Shown here piece by piece: positions 30,791 to 40,106 of a stretch of DNA of 64,000 nucleotides. The first letter of the stretch is position 1; the number at the start of each line of letters is the position of its first letter. The position numbers and the translations under genes are program-made. Source of the DNA: Mesorhizobium temperatum. Lineage in GTDB: Bacteria > Pseudomonadota > Alphaproteobacteria > Rhizobiales > Rhizobiaceae. Below the pieces are notes generated by a model. The model ran no database searches, had not been told where the DNA came from, and saw nothing but the letters and a program-made list of their open reading frames with translations. The stretch covers positions 62,001-126,000 of the forward strand of contig NZ_NPKJ01000019.1 of assembly GCF_002284575.1 (NCBI RefSeq), given 5' to 3'.

Positions 30791-33069
30791 CCGCCTCCCG
30801 AGATCGCCGGCTGTGGACGCGCTGAGACCGCCTGGCTGACATTGGTGCGCGACTGCGCCAGATCGCCGTCGAGACCACGCCTGCCAATCATGCGGCTGCC
30901 AACCGCAAGCTGCATCAGGCCGATAACCGCCAGCATCACGCCGATCAGGACTGCGGAATAAGCGATGGCGATGCCATATTCGTTATTCTCGACGCGGCCG
31001 ACGATGTAGCTGGTCGACATGTCGTACTGGGCGCTGACTAAAAAGATAATGGCGCTGATGGCGGTCATGGCGCGAACGAAGGAATAAACCAGCGCCGCGA
31101 GGATGGCCGGCCGCAGCAGCGGCAGCACCACCTTTCGGAAGGTTTGCCAGGAGTTAGCCCCGAGAGTCAGGGAGGACTCGTCAAGGCTGCGGTCGATCTG
31201 CGACATCGATGCGACACCCGCACGGACCCCGACCGGCATGTTGCGGAAGATGAAGGAGAGCACCAGGATGATGCCGGTGCCGGTGAGCTCGATCGGCGGC
31301 ACGTTGAACGCGATCACATAGGACACGCCGATCACAGTGCCGGGAATGGCGAAGGACAGCATCGTTGCAAATTCGAAGGTGTCCTTGCCGGCAAAATTCT
31401 GGCGGACCAGCAAATAGGCGGTCAAGAGTCCGACGGCCGCGGTCAGCGGCGCGGAGATCAACGCTATTTCCATGGTGGTCCAGAACGAACTCCAGGCCGA
31501 GCCGCGCCAGTGGATGCCGAACTCGTTCCACCCGATGGAGAATGCCTTCACGTAGTGTTCAAAGGTCAGAGAGAAATCGACGCCCCACAGCTTGACGAAG
31601 CTGCCGTAGAAGATCGTCACATAAATCAGCAAGGTAAAAAGCGTCCAGACCGCGGCCGCCGCGAAGACGAGATTGCGGAACGTTGCCGGTAGATGCGGGT
31701 GAACGCCGGCGTCGCCTTTGCCGGAGACGGTCGTGTACGACTTTTTGCCGAGCCAGAATCGCTGGGCGTAGAAAGCCCCGAGCGTAAAGAACAGGAGTAC
31801 GAGGGCGAGGATCGCCGCCTGCGCCTGGTCGTATTGTGCGCCGACGATGGCGAAGAAGATCTCGGTGGACAGCACGTCGAAATTGCCGCCGAGCACCAGC
31901 GGATTGCCGAAGTCAGCCATGCTCTCGATAAAGCCGAGCAGAAAGGCGTTGGCCAGACCCGGCCGCATCAAAGGCAGAGAGACGGTGATGAAGGTCTGCC
32001 AGCGATTGGCGCGTAGGGTCTGGGCGGCCTCCTCCATGGACGGGCTGACCCCCTCGACCACACCGATCATCACCAGAAAAGCGATCGGCGTGAAAGCGAG
32101 CACCTGGGCGATCAGCAGGCCAGGCAGGCCATAGACCCATCGCGTCGGTTGGACGCCGATTAGCTCGGCGAAACCCAGGTTGATGGCGCCCGAGAGGCCG
32201 AACAGAAGAATGATGGCGAGGCCGATGACGAAGGGTGGTGTGATGATCGGCAGCACGGTCAGCGCGCGCAACAGCGCGCCGTAGCGAAAGCCGGTACGCG
32301 TCACCACCAGGGCAAAGACCAGGCCGAGTGCGGTGGTCATCACGCCGACGAGGATGGCGAGAAAGAGCGAATTCCAGGCGACGCCGCAGCGCGGGCCGCC
32401 GAAGAGGCAACCGAGACTCCAGAGCCGGTCGCTGGAGAGTTTCGCGAGAAAGATCGGAAGCGAATAGTCGCCCTCTTGTGTGAGCAGCGCGCTCCCCAGC
32501 ATCTGGCCGATCGGCATGAAGATGAAGATGGTGACCACAGCGACGACGAAGCCGATCGAGCCAACCACGAATTCGTCGCCGGCCACCGCGCCGCGCGCCG
32601 CAAGCCCGAGGGTGAACAGGAACAGGAACGCGCCGCCTACCAGCAGTGCTCCCCAGCCCATGCCGAACTGGCGGTTGTCAAGCTCGCCAAAGAGCGAGGT
32701 CAGCCATTGCCACTGGAAACCACGCAGACCAATGCCGAAACCTTGAAGCAGGAAGTAGGTGACGCCGGTCGCGCCGACGACGATTAGCAAATTCCCAAAG
32801 AAAGGATCGGACTTCCGGCGCCCCCATAGCAGGAGCGGTGCGAGAAGCAGCGGGCCGAGGGGTGCGAGCCAGAGTTTCTCGCCTTGCAGCACAAGGAAAA
32901 GCGCCGGCGCGACGTCATCGTCAAGCGGATAGCCGTCCAACAGCCAGGACAAGGTGAACAAGTTGCCGTCCAACCCGTACCAAGGCAGCAGCGTATAGCC
33001 GACCAAGCCGACCGCCGTCCACAGGACGACGGTCGGGTGAAGCGCGCTCGTGGCAGTGCGGACGCGCAT
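30787..33069 (-). CDS. ABC transporter permease, two-domain FbpB/AfuB type
   Basis: A 760-residue inner-membrane protein with two permease modules. EAA loops are visible in each half (MEEAAQTLRANRWQTFITVSLP and DESSLTLGANSWQTFRKVVLP in outline). An extra N-terminal block of about four to five membrane segments (to ~230) precedes the first module. ATG 33069 lies two bases beyond the binding-protein stop. Standard FbpB is ~500-560 residues; the extra block resembles the longer AfuB-type permeases. Supports uptake of iron or, for AfuB relatives, sugar phosphates. Confidence 0.85.
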   Translation of the reverse strand: MRVRTATSALHPTVVLWTAVGLVGYTLLPWYGLDGNLFTLSWLLDGYPLDDDVAPALFLVLQGEKLWLAPLGPLLLAPLLLWGRRKSDPFFGNLLIVVGATGVTYFLLQGFGIGLRGFQWQWLTSLFGELDNRQFGMGWGALLVGGAFLFLFTLGLAARGAVAGDEFVVGSIGFVVAVVTIFIFMPIGQMLGSALLTQEGDYSLPIFLAKLSSDRLWSLGCLFGGPRCGVAWNSLFLAILVGVMTTALGLVFALVVTRTGFRYGALLRALTVLPIITPPFVIGLAIILLFGLSGAINLGFAELIGVQPTRWVYGLPGLLIAQVLAFTPIAFLVMIGVVEGVSPSMEEAAQTLRANRWQTFITVSLPLMRPGLANAFLLGFIESMADFGNPLVLGGNFDVLSTEIFFAIVGAQYDQAQAAILALVLLFFTLGAFYAQRFWLGKKSYTTVSGKGDAGVHPHLPATFRNLVFAAAAVWTLFTLLIYVTIFYGSFVKLWGVDFSLTFEHYVKAFSIGWNEFGIHWRGSAWSSFWTTMEIALISAPLTAAVGLLTAYLLVRQNFAGKDTFEFATMLSFAIPGTVIGVSYVIAFNVPPIELTGTGIILVLSFIFRNMPVGVRAGVASMSQIDRSLDESSLTLGANSWQTFRKVVLPLLRPAILAALVYSFVRAMTAISAIIFLVSAQYDMSTSYIVGRVENNEYGIAIAYSAVLIGVMLAVIGLMQLAVGSRMIGRRGLDGDLAQSRTNVSQAVSARPQPAISGGG

Positions 33070-33071
33070 GA

Positions 33072-34097
33072 TTACTGCGGCAGGGTCGAGACCTCCGTAT
33101 CCCACTTCTGCAGCAGGCGCTTGCGCTCGGCGCTCGATCCATACTTCTTGAAGTCGTAGTCGATGAGCTTGATGGTCGACAGGTCGGGCGACAGTTCGGA
33201 CGCGGTGGCGTTCTTATTCGAAGGCAACTGGAACTGCTTCACGTCCTTCGCCCTCGACTGCATCTCGGCGGTCAGCGCCCAGTCGTAGAACTGCTTTGCT
33301 GCTTCCGGGTTGCGGGCGCCCTTGATCAGCGACATCGAGCCGATCTCATAGCCGGTGCCTTCGCAAGGCGCCACCGTGACGACCGGGAAGCCGGCTGCGG
33401 TCTGCGTCACCGCGTCATGCATGAAGACGATGCCGATGGTCGTTTCGCCGAGACCCGCGGCCTTAATCGGAGCGGAGCCGGACTTGGTGTACTGGTTGAT
33501 GTTGGCGTGGAGCGCCTTCAGGTATTCAAAACCCTTGTCCTCGCCCATCAGCTGAACCATCGTGGCGAGCATCGTATAGGCGGTGCCCGATGAGTTCGGG
33601 TTGGCCATCTGGATGTGGCCCTTGTATTCCGGCTTGGTCAGATCGGCCCAGCATTTCGGCTCCGGCAGGTTGCTCTTAGCCAACAAATCCTTGTTGTAGC
33701 CGAAGCCGAGCGCACCGGAGTAAACGCCGATCGTCTTGTTGTTGGCGGCTTCCGCCTGCTTGATCGCCCAGTCATGGAGTTCGCCGCGCATCGGGGACGT
33801 ATATTCCTCAGTCAGCCCCTCCTCGGCGGCCTGGAGATGAGGATCGCCGGTGCCGCCCCACCAGACGTCGCCCTTCGGGTTTCCGGCCTCGGCGCGCAAC
33901 TGGGCGTATGTCTCGCCGGAGCTCTTGCGGGTCATGTCGACAGTGATGCCGGTCTTTTCCTCGAAGGTAGTCTTGATCTGCTGGCACCAGGCCTCGTCGG
34001 CGGCGCAATAGAGGGTGAGGCTGTCGGCGTAAGCCGAGGTGGCGGCAGAGACGAGCATTGCAGCCGTTGCCGCCAGACGGACATAGGTCTTTTTCAT
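33072..34097 (-). CDS. ABC transporter substrate-binding protein, FbpA/AfuA-like
   Basis: A 341-residue periplasmic protein. ATG 34097 follows GGGAGGAAA and starts a signal peptide (MKKTYVRLAATAAMLVSAAT, cleavage after SAYA). The mature start DSLTLYCAADEAWCQQI is the family-1 'iron-binding' type. The tandem tyrosines that ligate Fe3+ in true FbpA are not obvious near the C-terminus, whereas GGTGDPHLQAAEEG and NPNSSGTAYTML match the class that includes the hexose-phosphate receptor AfuA. Two phosphatase-like genes lie just beyond the operon, favouring an organophosphate ligand (inferred). Confidence 0.82.
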   Translation of the reverse strand: MKKTYVRLAATAAMLVSAATSAYADSLTLYCAADEAWCQQIKTTFEEKTGITVDMTRKSSGETYAQLRAEAGNPKGDVWWGGTGDPHLQAAEEGLTEEYTSPMRGELHDWAIKQAEAANNKTIGVYSGALGFGYNKDLLAKSNLPEPKCWADLTKPEYKGHIQMANPNSSGTAYTMLATMVQLMGEDKGFEYLKALHANINQYTKSGSAPIKAAGLGETTIGIVFMHDAVTQTAAGFPVVTVAPCEGTGYEIGSMSLIKGARNPEAAKQFYDWALTAEMQSRAKDVKQFQLPSNKNATASELSPDLSTIKLIDYDFKKYGSSAERKRLLQKWDTEVSTLPQ

Positions 34098-34288
34098 GTG
34101 CGCATTTCCTCCCATTGTTTCGCCGACTAATAAGTATAAGGCTCTGCTGCGGCGGCAACCAGATTGGGAGCTTTTGTGCCGATTTGCAAATCGAGTCGGT
34201 GGCGGCTGGAACAGGGCTGTCCATATATCCTCCCGCAACGACGGTCGATGTTAGAGTCAGCCGCGTCGTCAATGAGATCCAGGATTTG

Positions 34289-34747
34289 ATGGTCAAAGAA
34301 AAGCGGATCGTCCGCGTGGCGAAGAAGGGCAAACCGATCAGGCAGGTTGCGGCAGTTCCGTTCCGGCTTGACGGCCATGGTAACGTAGAGGTGATGCTGA
34401 TCACCTCCAACACGACCAACCGCTTCATCGTACCGAAAGGCTGGCCGATGAAGGGCATGAGCGGAAGGAAGGCAGCAGTCACCGAAGCATGGGAAGAGGC
34501 CGGCGTTGTTGGCGAGGCGTTGAAGGAGCCACTGGGCGTCTACACCTATTGGAAGCGCCTTTCCGGCCACTTCGTGCGGGTGACCGTCAAGGTTTATCTG
34601 CTATCGGTCGTCGATGTGCAGCCTGACTGGAATGAGCGTTCCCAGCGGCAACGCGCCTGGCTCTCGCCGGCCGACGCAGCGGCCCTAATCGATGAACCGC
34701 AACTGGCCAGTCTCGTTAGATCGATGACTCAGGCTCGTGTGCTCTGA
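34289..34747 (+). CDS. NUDIX hydrolase
   Basis: A 152-residue protein from ATG 34289 with CAGGA upstream; the longer frame to 34058 overlaps the divergent binding-protein gene. The Nudix box is recognisable as GWPMKGMSGRKAAVTEAWEEAGV, of which the EEAG metal core is intact, while the usual Glu after G-x5 and the Arg of REUxEE are replaced by Met and Thr. This matches the diphosphoinositol-polyphosphate/PKGWPM type subgroup common in rhizobia. It would cleave a nucleoside diphosphate-X compound. It is divergent from the ABC operon. Confidence 0.85.
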   Translation: MVKEKRIVRVAKKGKPIRQVAAVPFRLDGHGNVEVMLITSNTTNRFIVPKGWPMKGMSGRKAAVTEAWEEAGVVGEALKEPLGVYTYWKRLSGHFVRVTVKVYLLSVVDVQPDWNERSQRQRAWLSPADAAALIDEPQLASLVRSMTQARVL

Positions 34748-35021
34748 ACCACCCGTCGGCTACATCTATCGGCGAAAGTCCGGCGGATGCCGCATCTCGC
34801 CCACAGAGCGGACCCTTGCCGCGTTTTACGCTAACGTCGGCAGATGGCGCAACCGCGACCTGCTGGGGCCAGGGTCGCGAACTGACCCTAAGCTGCCGTT
34901 TCACGGAACCACCTTGGAACGCCGGCTCGGGGGACAGCGGACGTTCAGCGATATCCACGTCAGACCTTGCACAGGGAAATGACAAAAGCCCCGGTCGACC
35001 ATGTCCTTGTCTGATCAGGGA

Positions 35022-36296
35022 TTATGATGACATCGCTGCGTCGGCCGCCTCGGCGGCGCGACGTCTCAGCAGGTCATGTTCCCGCTTGTTGCCCGCCAGC
35101 GCCGCGGCCGCTTCGAACGCGGCGCGCGCCTCCTCGTAGCGGCCGAGCTTGTGGAGTAGGTCGCCGCGAACGCTCGGCAGCAGGTGATAGCCTTTGAGCG
35201 CCGGCTCGCGCGTAAGGCGGTTCACGATCACCAGCGCCACTTCTGGGCCCTCGGCCATGCCGACGGCAACCGCGCGGTTGAGGTCGATGATTGGCGAGCG
35301 CACGACAGCCGCCAGTTCCGCATAAAGTCCGGCGATGCGCGACCAGTCGGTATCGCCCGCCGTCCTCGCCTGGGCGTGGCAGGCGATAATCGTCGCCTGG
35401 AGGACGTAAATGCCGCCGGCTCCACCTAATTCGCGTGCTCGCCCGAGCGCCTGCATCCCGCGCCGGATCTGGAGCTGGTCCCAGAGTGCGCGGTTCTGGT
35501 CCAGCATGAGGATTGGCTCGCCCCCTGCATCAGTACGCGCCGCCGTGCGCGAGGCGTTCAGCTCCATCAGAGCGAGCAGTCCATGGGCTTCAGGCTCGTG
35601 CGGCACGATGGAGGTGAGCACGCGGCCTATGCGAAGCGCTTCATTGCAGAGCTGGGGGCGCAGCCAGTCCTCGCCGCGCGCCGCGGTGTAGCCTTCGTTG
35701 AAGATGAGGTAGACGACCTCCAGCACCGAGGAGAGCCGCTTTGAGAGCTCCTCGCCGCTTGGGGTCTCGTAGGCCAGCCCCGATTCCGAAAGAGTCCGCT
35801 TCGCGCGCACGATGCGCTGGGCGATCGTCGCCTCCGGCAGCAGGAAGGCCCTGGCGATCTCCTGGGTTGTCAGGCCGCAGATCATCCGCAGTGCCAGCGC
35901 CGCGCGCGCCTCGTGCGACAGTCGCGGGTGACAGGCGGTGAAGATGAGCCGAAGCAGTTCATCGCCTATGTCGTCGTCAAGAGCCGAGTCAAGGTCGGGC
36001 ATGGCCTGCTGCTCCTCCTCCATGTCCCAGGCGACAATGTCGTGCTTGCGCTCGAGCATCCGGCTGCGGCGCAGATGATCCAGGGCCCGGCGCTTGGCGG
36101 TCGCCATCAGCCAGGCGCCGGGTTTTTCGGGAACGCCTGTGGCGGGCCACCGCTCAAGGGCGGCCAGCAGGGCTTCCTGCGTCAAATCCTCGGCCAACGG
36201 CACATCGCGCAGCATCCTCGCCAGACTGGTGATCAGCCGGGGCTGCTCGATCCGCCACACGGCGAGGATCGTGCGATGGGCGTCGGCGACCGTCAT
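35022..36296 (-). CDS. ECF sigma factor with C-terminal TPR-like extension (ECF42 type)
   Basis: A 424-residue protein. Sigma region 2 spans about 10-80 (MLRDVPLAEDLTQEALLAALE, then AWLMATAKRRALDHLRR), region 4 about 115-170 (LALRMICGLTTQEIARAFLLPEATIAQRIVRAKR in outline), and the rest is a long helical, TPR-like domain ending in GRYEEARAAFEAAAALAGN. ATG 36296 is chosen by homology to the usual ECF42 start; the open frame extends upstream over the YciI gene. No anti-sigma factor adjoins. ECF42 factors are known to pair with DGPF/YciI proteins, exactly the gene 32 bases upstream, and to need the C-terminal extension. Confidence 0.88.
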   Translation of the reverse strand: MTVADAHRTILAVWRIEQPRLITSLARMLRDVPLAEDLTQEALLAALERWPATGVPEKPGAWLMATAKRRALDHLRRSRMLERKHDIVAWDMEEEQQAMPDLDSALDDDIGDELLRLIFTACHPRLSHEARAALALRMICGLTTQEIARAFLLPEATIAQRIVRAKRTLSESGLAYETPSGEELSKRLSSVLEVVYLIFNEGYTAARGEDWLRPQLCNEALRIGRVLTSIVPHEPEAHGLLALMELNASRTAARTDAGGEPILMLDQNRALWDQLQIRRGMQALGRARELGGAGGIYVLQATIIACHAQARTAGDTDWSRIAGLYAELAAVVRSPIIDLNRAVAVGMAEGPEVALVIVNRLTREPALKGYHLLPSVRGDLLHKLGRYEEARAAFEAAAALAGNKREHDLLRRRAAEAADAAMSS

Positions 36297-36327
36297 GGCC
36301 GCCGACCACGTCTGCAGGAACGTCGCC

Positions 36328-36678
36328 TCAAGGGCCGGCAAACGCGCGGACCTCGCACGTGCCCTCCCAATCCGGCATGAAATCCTTGTGGAGCTGCATG
36401 AACTCGACCGCCGACGCCACAGCCTCTTCCTTGTTCCGGAACTCCATGATCGCGTAGCCGCCGATGACCTCCTTCGTCTCGACGAACGGGCCATCGATGA
36501 CGCTGAGCTTCCCATCGGCGATGCGCACCTGCGCGCCCATCGCGACCGGCGTGAGCCCGCCCATGTCGACCATGCGGCCGGCCCTGATTTCCCGGTCGGC
36601 GAGCTTGTTCATCGCCTCGATGAGTTCCGCCGTTGGCGGTCCGGCGTGGGCGGAAGTGACGAAGGACATGAAGCGCAT
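36328..36678 (-). CDS. YciI/DGPF-domain protein, partner of the ECF42 sigma factor
   Basis: A 116-residue ferredoxin-like-fold protein. The DGPF signature appears as VIDGPFVETKEVIGGYAIMEF, inside the YCII-related domain; the start MRFMSFVTSAHAGPP is preceded by AGGAG. DGPF proteins are the conserved companions and main targets of ECF42 sigma factors. Their chemistry is unclear; a role as small enzyme or ligand sensor has been suggested. It is cotranscribed with the 35022 gene. Confidence 0.88.
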   Translation of the reverse strand: MRFMSFVTSAHAGPPTAELIEAMNKLADREIRAGRMVDMGGLTPVAMGAQVRIADGKLSVIDGPFVETKEVIGGYAIMEFRNKEEAVASAVEFMQLHKDFMPDWEGTCEVRAFAGP

Positions 36679-37213
36679 TTGAGAACTCCTCCTGAGGCGA
36701 GCCGCGGACGTGATGGCCGCTGAACAGTCTCGCTAATAAGTCGACGAACCAGCCCTCGGCGGATCGACATGCGCTTTGAATAAAATCACGCCCGGGCTCT
36801 AAAGACGATGGGAGAGTGAACAGGTCCGATTGACCAACCCCATCTAACGTCGACAACTCGTCCAGCGTCGTGAGTTGCGTTGCCGTGTCAATTTTGGCGG
36901 CTAGGAGGCTGCTTGCGCATTCTTGAGGGGCAGTGGTTCTAACTTCCGCTAAGAGGTCAACTCCCGCCGATGGACTTGTGTCAACTGAATGGCCGGTTCT
37001 GGCGCAACCACGACCTCCAGCGTGGTCCCCGGCAAGGTCTGCTTTCAGGAAGAGGCAAACCTGATCTCTACGGCTGAGATGCGGCGCACAACGGCCGTTC
37101 CGTGAGTGGAGTTGTGAGAGTCGTCTTCGGGTCAGATCGCGTCATGCGACGCTCCAACTAAACATCTGCGAGGGATCGAACCCGGTCGTTAGAGTGATCG
37201 GGTTTTGACCTTG
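36679..37213. other. Gene-free stretch of about 535 bases with a weak hairpin
   Basis: No credible open frame was found. AACCCGGTC (37179-37187) and GATCGGGTT (37196-37204) can pair with one mismatch, 10 bases beyond the stop of the DUF6492 gene, and might end its transcript; no U-run follows. A small palindrome GCGTC-ATGC-GACGC lies near 37140. The promoter of the YciI/ECF42 pair must lie in the right-hand part of the 36679-36850 segment, but no clear site was seen. Confidence 0.4.
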
Positions 37214-38137
37214 CTAATCGAGCCCGATCAGACGGCGGATGCGGCCGATATCTGTGCCGATGAAGGATTGCATCCCGATGGCCACCTGTTCGCCCGCCAT
37301 GGCGGCGACGAAGCGGCGGAACTCGTCATCCGACAGCGCTTCGCCCGTCCAATGGACGCGGCAGAACTCCTCTGGGCGGTGGAAATGGCCGGCGCCGTCG
37401 AGCACGTCGTCGACATAGCGGCCGTAGATCATGCATTCGGAGAATTTGCGCGCCGCGCCGACGATTTCGACCCAGTTGCGGCCGTGGACCTTCTCGATCC
37501 GCGCGCACATCGCCGTCACGGTTTCGCGGCGCCAGGCAATCAGCGTCGAAATGTAGTCGTGGGTCGAAACCTCCGATGGTTCGATGCCGAGCGCCAAACC
37601 GGCATTGCGCGACCAGATGCGATGCTCCTCATGGCCTTCATCCGACAGCACGCCGTCGCGGCGGAACAGACGCACCTTGCCATCGCGCCAGAAGGCGCTG
37701 CAGTCGAAAGGTTTGAGGAAGGCCACGTCGGAATCGCAGAAGACCAGCACGTCTTCGCCGGCATGCGCTGATATCGCGATGCGGCGAAGCTGCTGCACAT
37801 GCCAGCCGCGCAGCGGCATGGTCTTCAGGCTGAGCCAGATGCGCCGGCGGAACAGGCTGAGCGGATCGTCGAAGGCATGCAGCCAGCGCGGCAACAGGTC
37901 CCGCTCATCGACGACCGTGCGGCGGGTGTTCTCCAGCTGGCGAAACAGCGCCATGTCGCGATGCTCGACAAGAATATAGTGGTGCGCCACGCCGGAAACA
38001 TAGCGGTCGAGGGTCTCGCACAGCAGGCGGCAACGCTCCAAATCCGGCGCATAGCTTGCCGTCACGACCGCCGCCGTCGGCGTCCGGCGAAGGACATCGG
38101 CTTCGGCATCGGGGCTCGGTATGAACCGGCTGTTCAA
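37214..38137 (-). CDS. DUF6492-family protein, glycosyltransferase-like
   Basis: A 307-residue protein. The start is placed at TTG 38137, whose TTGA overlaps the TGA stop of the WecG-like gene; the open frame further upstream is an artefact over that gene. Glycosyltransferase-A-like features are AAVVTASYAPDLERCRLLCETL near the N-terminus and a DxD-like VFCDSDVAFLKPF around residue 125. Such proteins sit in capsule and lipopolysaccharide clusters and are presumed transferases. It is the last gene of the three-gene minus-strand group 37214-40106. The sugar is unknown. Confidence 0.72.
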   Translation of the reverse strand: MNSRFIPSPDAEADVLRRTPTAAVVTASYAPDLERCRLLCETLDRYVSGVAHHYILVEHRDMALFRQLENTRRTVVDERDLLPRWLHAFDDPLSLFRRRIWLSLKTMPLRGWHVQQLRRIAISAHAGEDVLVFCDSDVAFLKPFDCSAFWRDGKVRLFRRDGVLSDEGHEEHRIWSRNAGLALGIEPSEVSTHDYISTLIAWRRETVTAMCARIEKVHGRNWVEIVGAARKFSECMIYGRYVDDVLDGAGHFHRPEEFCRVHWTGEALSDDEFRRFVAAMAGEQVAIGMQSFIGTDIGRIRRLIGLD

Positions 38138-38940
38138 CGGTCTGCTCCGCGGCCTGCTCTGGCAGGAGCGGGCCTGCGCAAGAATTTCTGGCCGATGACG
38201 CGCCACAGGAACAGGGGATTGCCGACCACATAGCGGCGCCAGAGGCGATCCGGTTCGATCCACAGCCGAAACAGCCATTCGAGCCTGAGTCGGCGCATCC
38301 ACAGCGGCGCCCGCGGCACCGTGCCGCTCAGGAAATCGAGCAGCGCGCCGACGGCGATCGGCAGCGTGCAGTGGCGCGCATCGATGTGGCGTGCGATCCA
38401 CAATTCCTGGCGCGGCACACCCATGGCGACAAGCAGCACGTCCGGCCGCAATCTGGCGATGCGATCGACGATCGCCGGCTCCTCGGCGGGGGAGAAATAC
38501 CCGTCATGGATGACCACGAATCGGTGCTGCAACGCGAGCGCCGCCAGCTTCTTCGACGCCGCTTCGGCGTTGACCTGCGTCGCGCCGAGCAGCCCCACGG
38601 TCAGCGGCCTGGCGGACGCCTGCAGGAAAGCAGGGATGAAATCGGTGCCGTTGAGATTGTCCGGAAACGACGCCCCATAAAGCAGCTTCGCCGCCAGATC
38701 GACGCCGACACCATCCGGCAGGATTAGAAAATCGTCGAGCGCCTCGGCAACCACCGGGTCCGTATAGGCGACATTGGCGTTGTGCGCGTTGAGAAAGCTG
38801 ACCTTGGTGAAGCGCCGCTCTGCAATCAACCGGGTCAGCAGCGCGACCGCGTCGTCCCAGCGGATGGCGAGGACCGAGATGCCCAGGATCGATTTCAAAG
38901 TGTCGACCCCGAACGCGACGCGGGCGGTGTGCATATTCAT
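38134..38940 (-). CDS. WecG/TagA/CpsF-family glycosyltransferase
   Basis: A 268-residue family GT26 enzyme. Landmarks are SFLNAHNANVAYTDP, LPDGVGVDLAAKLLYG (with the conserved catalytic Asp), TVGLLGATQVNAEAASKKL and LLVAMGVPRQELWIARH. The family adds ManNAc-type sugars to lipid-linked acceptors and associates with membranes through its C-terminal tail, here WLFRLWIEPDRLWRRYV. It overlaps the upstream glycosyltransferase by four bases (ATGA) and the downstream gene by four (TTGA). Confidence 0.87.
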   Translation of the reverse strand: MNMHTARVAFGVDTLKSILGISVLAIRWDDAVALLTRLIAERRFTKVSFLNAHNANVAYTDPVVAEALDDFLILPDGVGVDLAAKLLYGASFPDNLNGTDFIPAFLQASARPLTVGLLGATQVNAEAASKKLAALALQHRFVVIHDGYFSPAEEPAIVDRIARLRPDVLLVAMGVPRQELWIARHIDARHCTLPIAVGALLDFLSGTVPRAPLWMRRLRLEWLFRLWIEPDRLWRRYVVGNPLFLWRVIGQKFLRRPAPARAGRGADR

Positions 38941-40106
38941 GCAAACACCTCCTGGCTGACGGGCTCGAGCTTTTCCAGGCCGAGCCTGATTGCGGCATCG
39001 AGCGCCTTCACCTGCCGGCGATGGAAAGCGCTGCCGTCGACGTCCCTGACATCAGCCGCTGCTGCTTCCAGGGCGCCGGCGAAGGCGACCGGATCATCGG
39101 TCACGACGCAATTGACCGGGCGATGGTCGATGCCGCGCAGCGAATGGCTGGTGGCGACGGCAGGCAGGCCGAGTTCGAAGGTTTCGATGGTCTTGAGTTG
39201 CACGCCGCTGCCGGAGGTGCTGATCAGCGGGATGACGGCGGCGCTGCGCACGAAAGCCTGCGCGTCCGGCACGCGGCCGACGAGATCGACGCCGGGATGC
39301 GCGGACGTGACGCCCGACGGCACGCCGCCGGCAATCCTGACCCGGAAATCGGGCCTGAGATGCGGCACCACTTTTTCCAGGAACCAGTCGAGGCCGATGC
39401 GGTTCGGCTGCCAGGTCCAGGTGCCGATCAGCGCCGCGTCGCAGTCGATACGGCGCGGTTTTTTTTGCACGGGCGGCTCGCATGTCACCAGCGGCAGCAC
39501 CGCCGAACGGTTGTCGGAGGCGACGCCGAGTGCTGAGCGATCTTCCTCGGCCAGCGTGAAGACGAAGCGTGCCCGGCGGCAAAGCCGTTCTTCCACGGCC
39601 TTGAGCAGCCTGGCCTCACGGCCAAACAACCGGCGCTGGAAAAGGCCGCCCGCGGCAGCGGCGTTCTCCTGCGCCGAACGATGCTCGACATTGTGGGCGA
39701 CGAAGATCGACGGCCGGTCGCCGAACAGCCTTTCGAAGGCACCGGCGAACTGCACGGAATTCAAGACATAGCCATCGAACGGGCCGGCGCGTTCGACGGC
39801 GGCGCGGACCTCGCTGTCGGCGACCACGCGCAGCTTGACCGACGCGAAAGTGAGGCCTGAGAGCATCGCCTTTGCAAGCCAGCCAAGCTTTTGCAGCGAT
39901 GATGCGCTTTCGGTGCGCACATCGACGGCACCGAGCACGATGGTGTTTTGCGGATCGCTCGCAGGCTTGCCCGGCCAGGTGAAGCCGATCACGGTGACGC
40001 GCGCGCCGGCGCGCCGCAACGCGGCGATGATCGCGGCATTGGCGATCTCATAGCCCGAGGCAAGAGCACCGTCGGGCACGATCGATGTGGCGAACAGCAG
40101 ATGCAT
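38937..40106 (-). CDS. GT4-like glycosyltransferase for surface polysaccharide
   Basis: A 389-residue GT-B-fold protein. ATG 40106 follows AGGTGAG; the frame back to 40136 lacks support. The N-terminal half starts MHLLFATSIVPDGALASGYE with an FVAHNVEHRSA string, and the C-terminal half has the nucleotide-sugar region (GVDLVGRVPDAQAFV, VIPLISTSGSGVQLKTIE, in which the final Glu fits the EX7E motif). It leads the minus-strand group and faces the GT2 gene at 40238 across 131 bases. Confidence 0.8.
   Translation of the reverse strand: MHLLFATSIVPDGALASGYEIANAAIIAALRRAGARVTVIGFTWPGKPASDPQNTIVLGAVDVRTESASSLQKLGWLAKAMLSGLTFASVKLRVVADSEVRAAVERAGPFDGYVLNSVQFAGAFERLFGDRPSIFVAHNVEHRSAQENAAAAGGLFQRRLFGREARLLKAVEERLCRRARFVFTLAEEDRSALGVASDNRSAVLPLVTCEPPVQKKPRRIDCDAALIGTWTWQPNRIGLDWFLEKVVPHLRPDFRVRIAGGVPSGVTSAHPGVDLVGRVPDAQAFVRSAAVIPLISTSGSGVQLKTIETFELGLPAVATSHSLRGIDHRPVNCVVTDDPVAFAGALEAAAADVRDVDGSAFHRRQVKALDAAIRLGLEKLEPVSQEVFA

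Noticed and set aside
34748..35021. Possible gene after the NUDIX gene (open frame at 34737-34982)
   Set aside because: No ribosome-binding site, no recognisable motif, and it overlaps the NUDIX gene end; left as non-coding.
37160..37200. GGATCGAACC string resembling the reverse of a tRNA T arm
   Set aside because: The supposed T-stem halves do not pair and no other tRNA arm is present.
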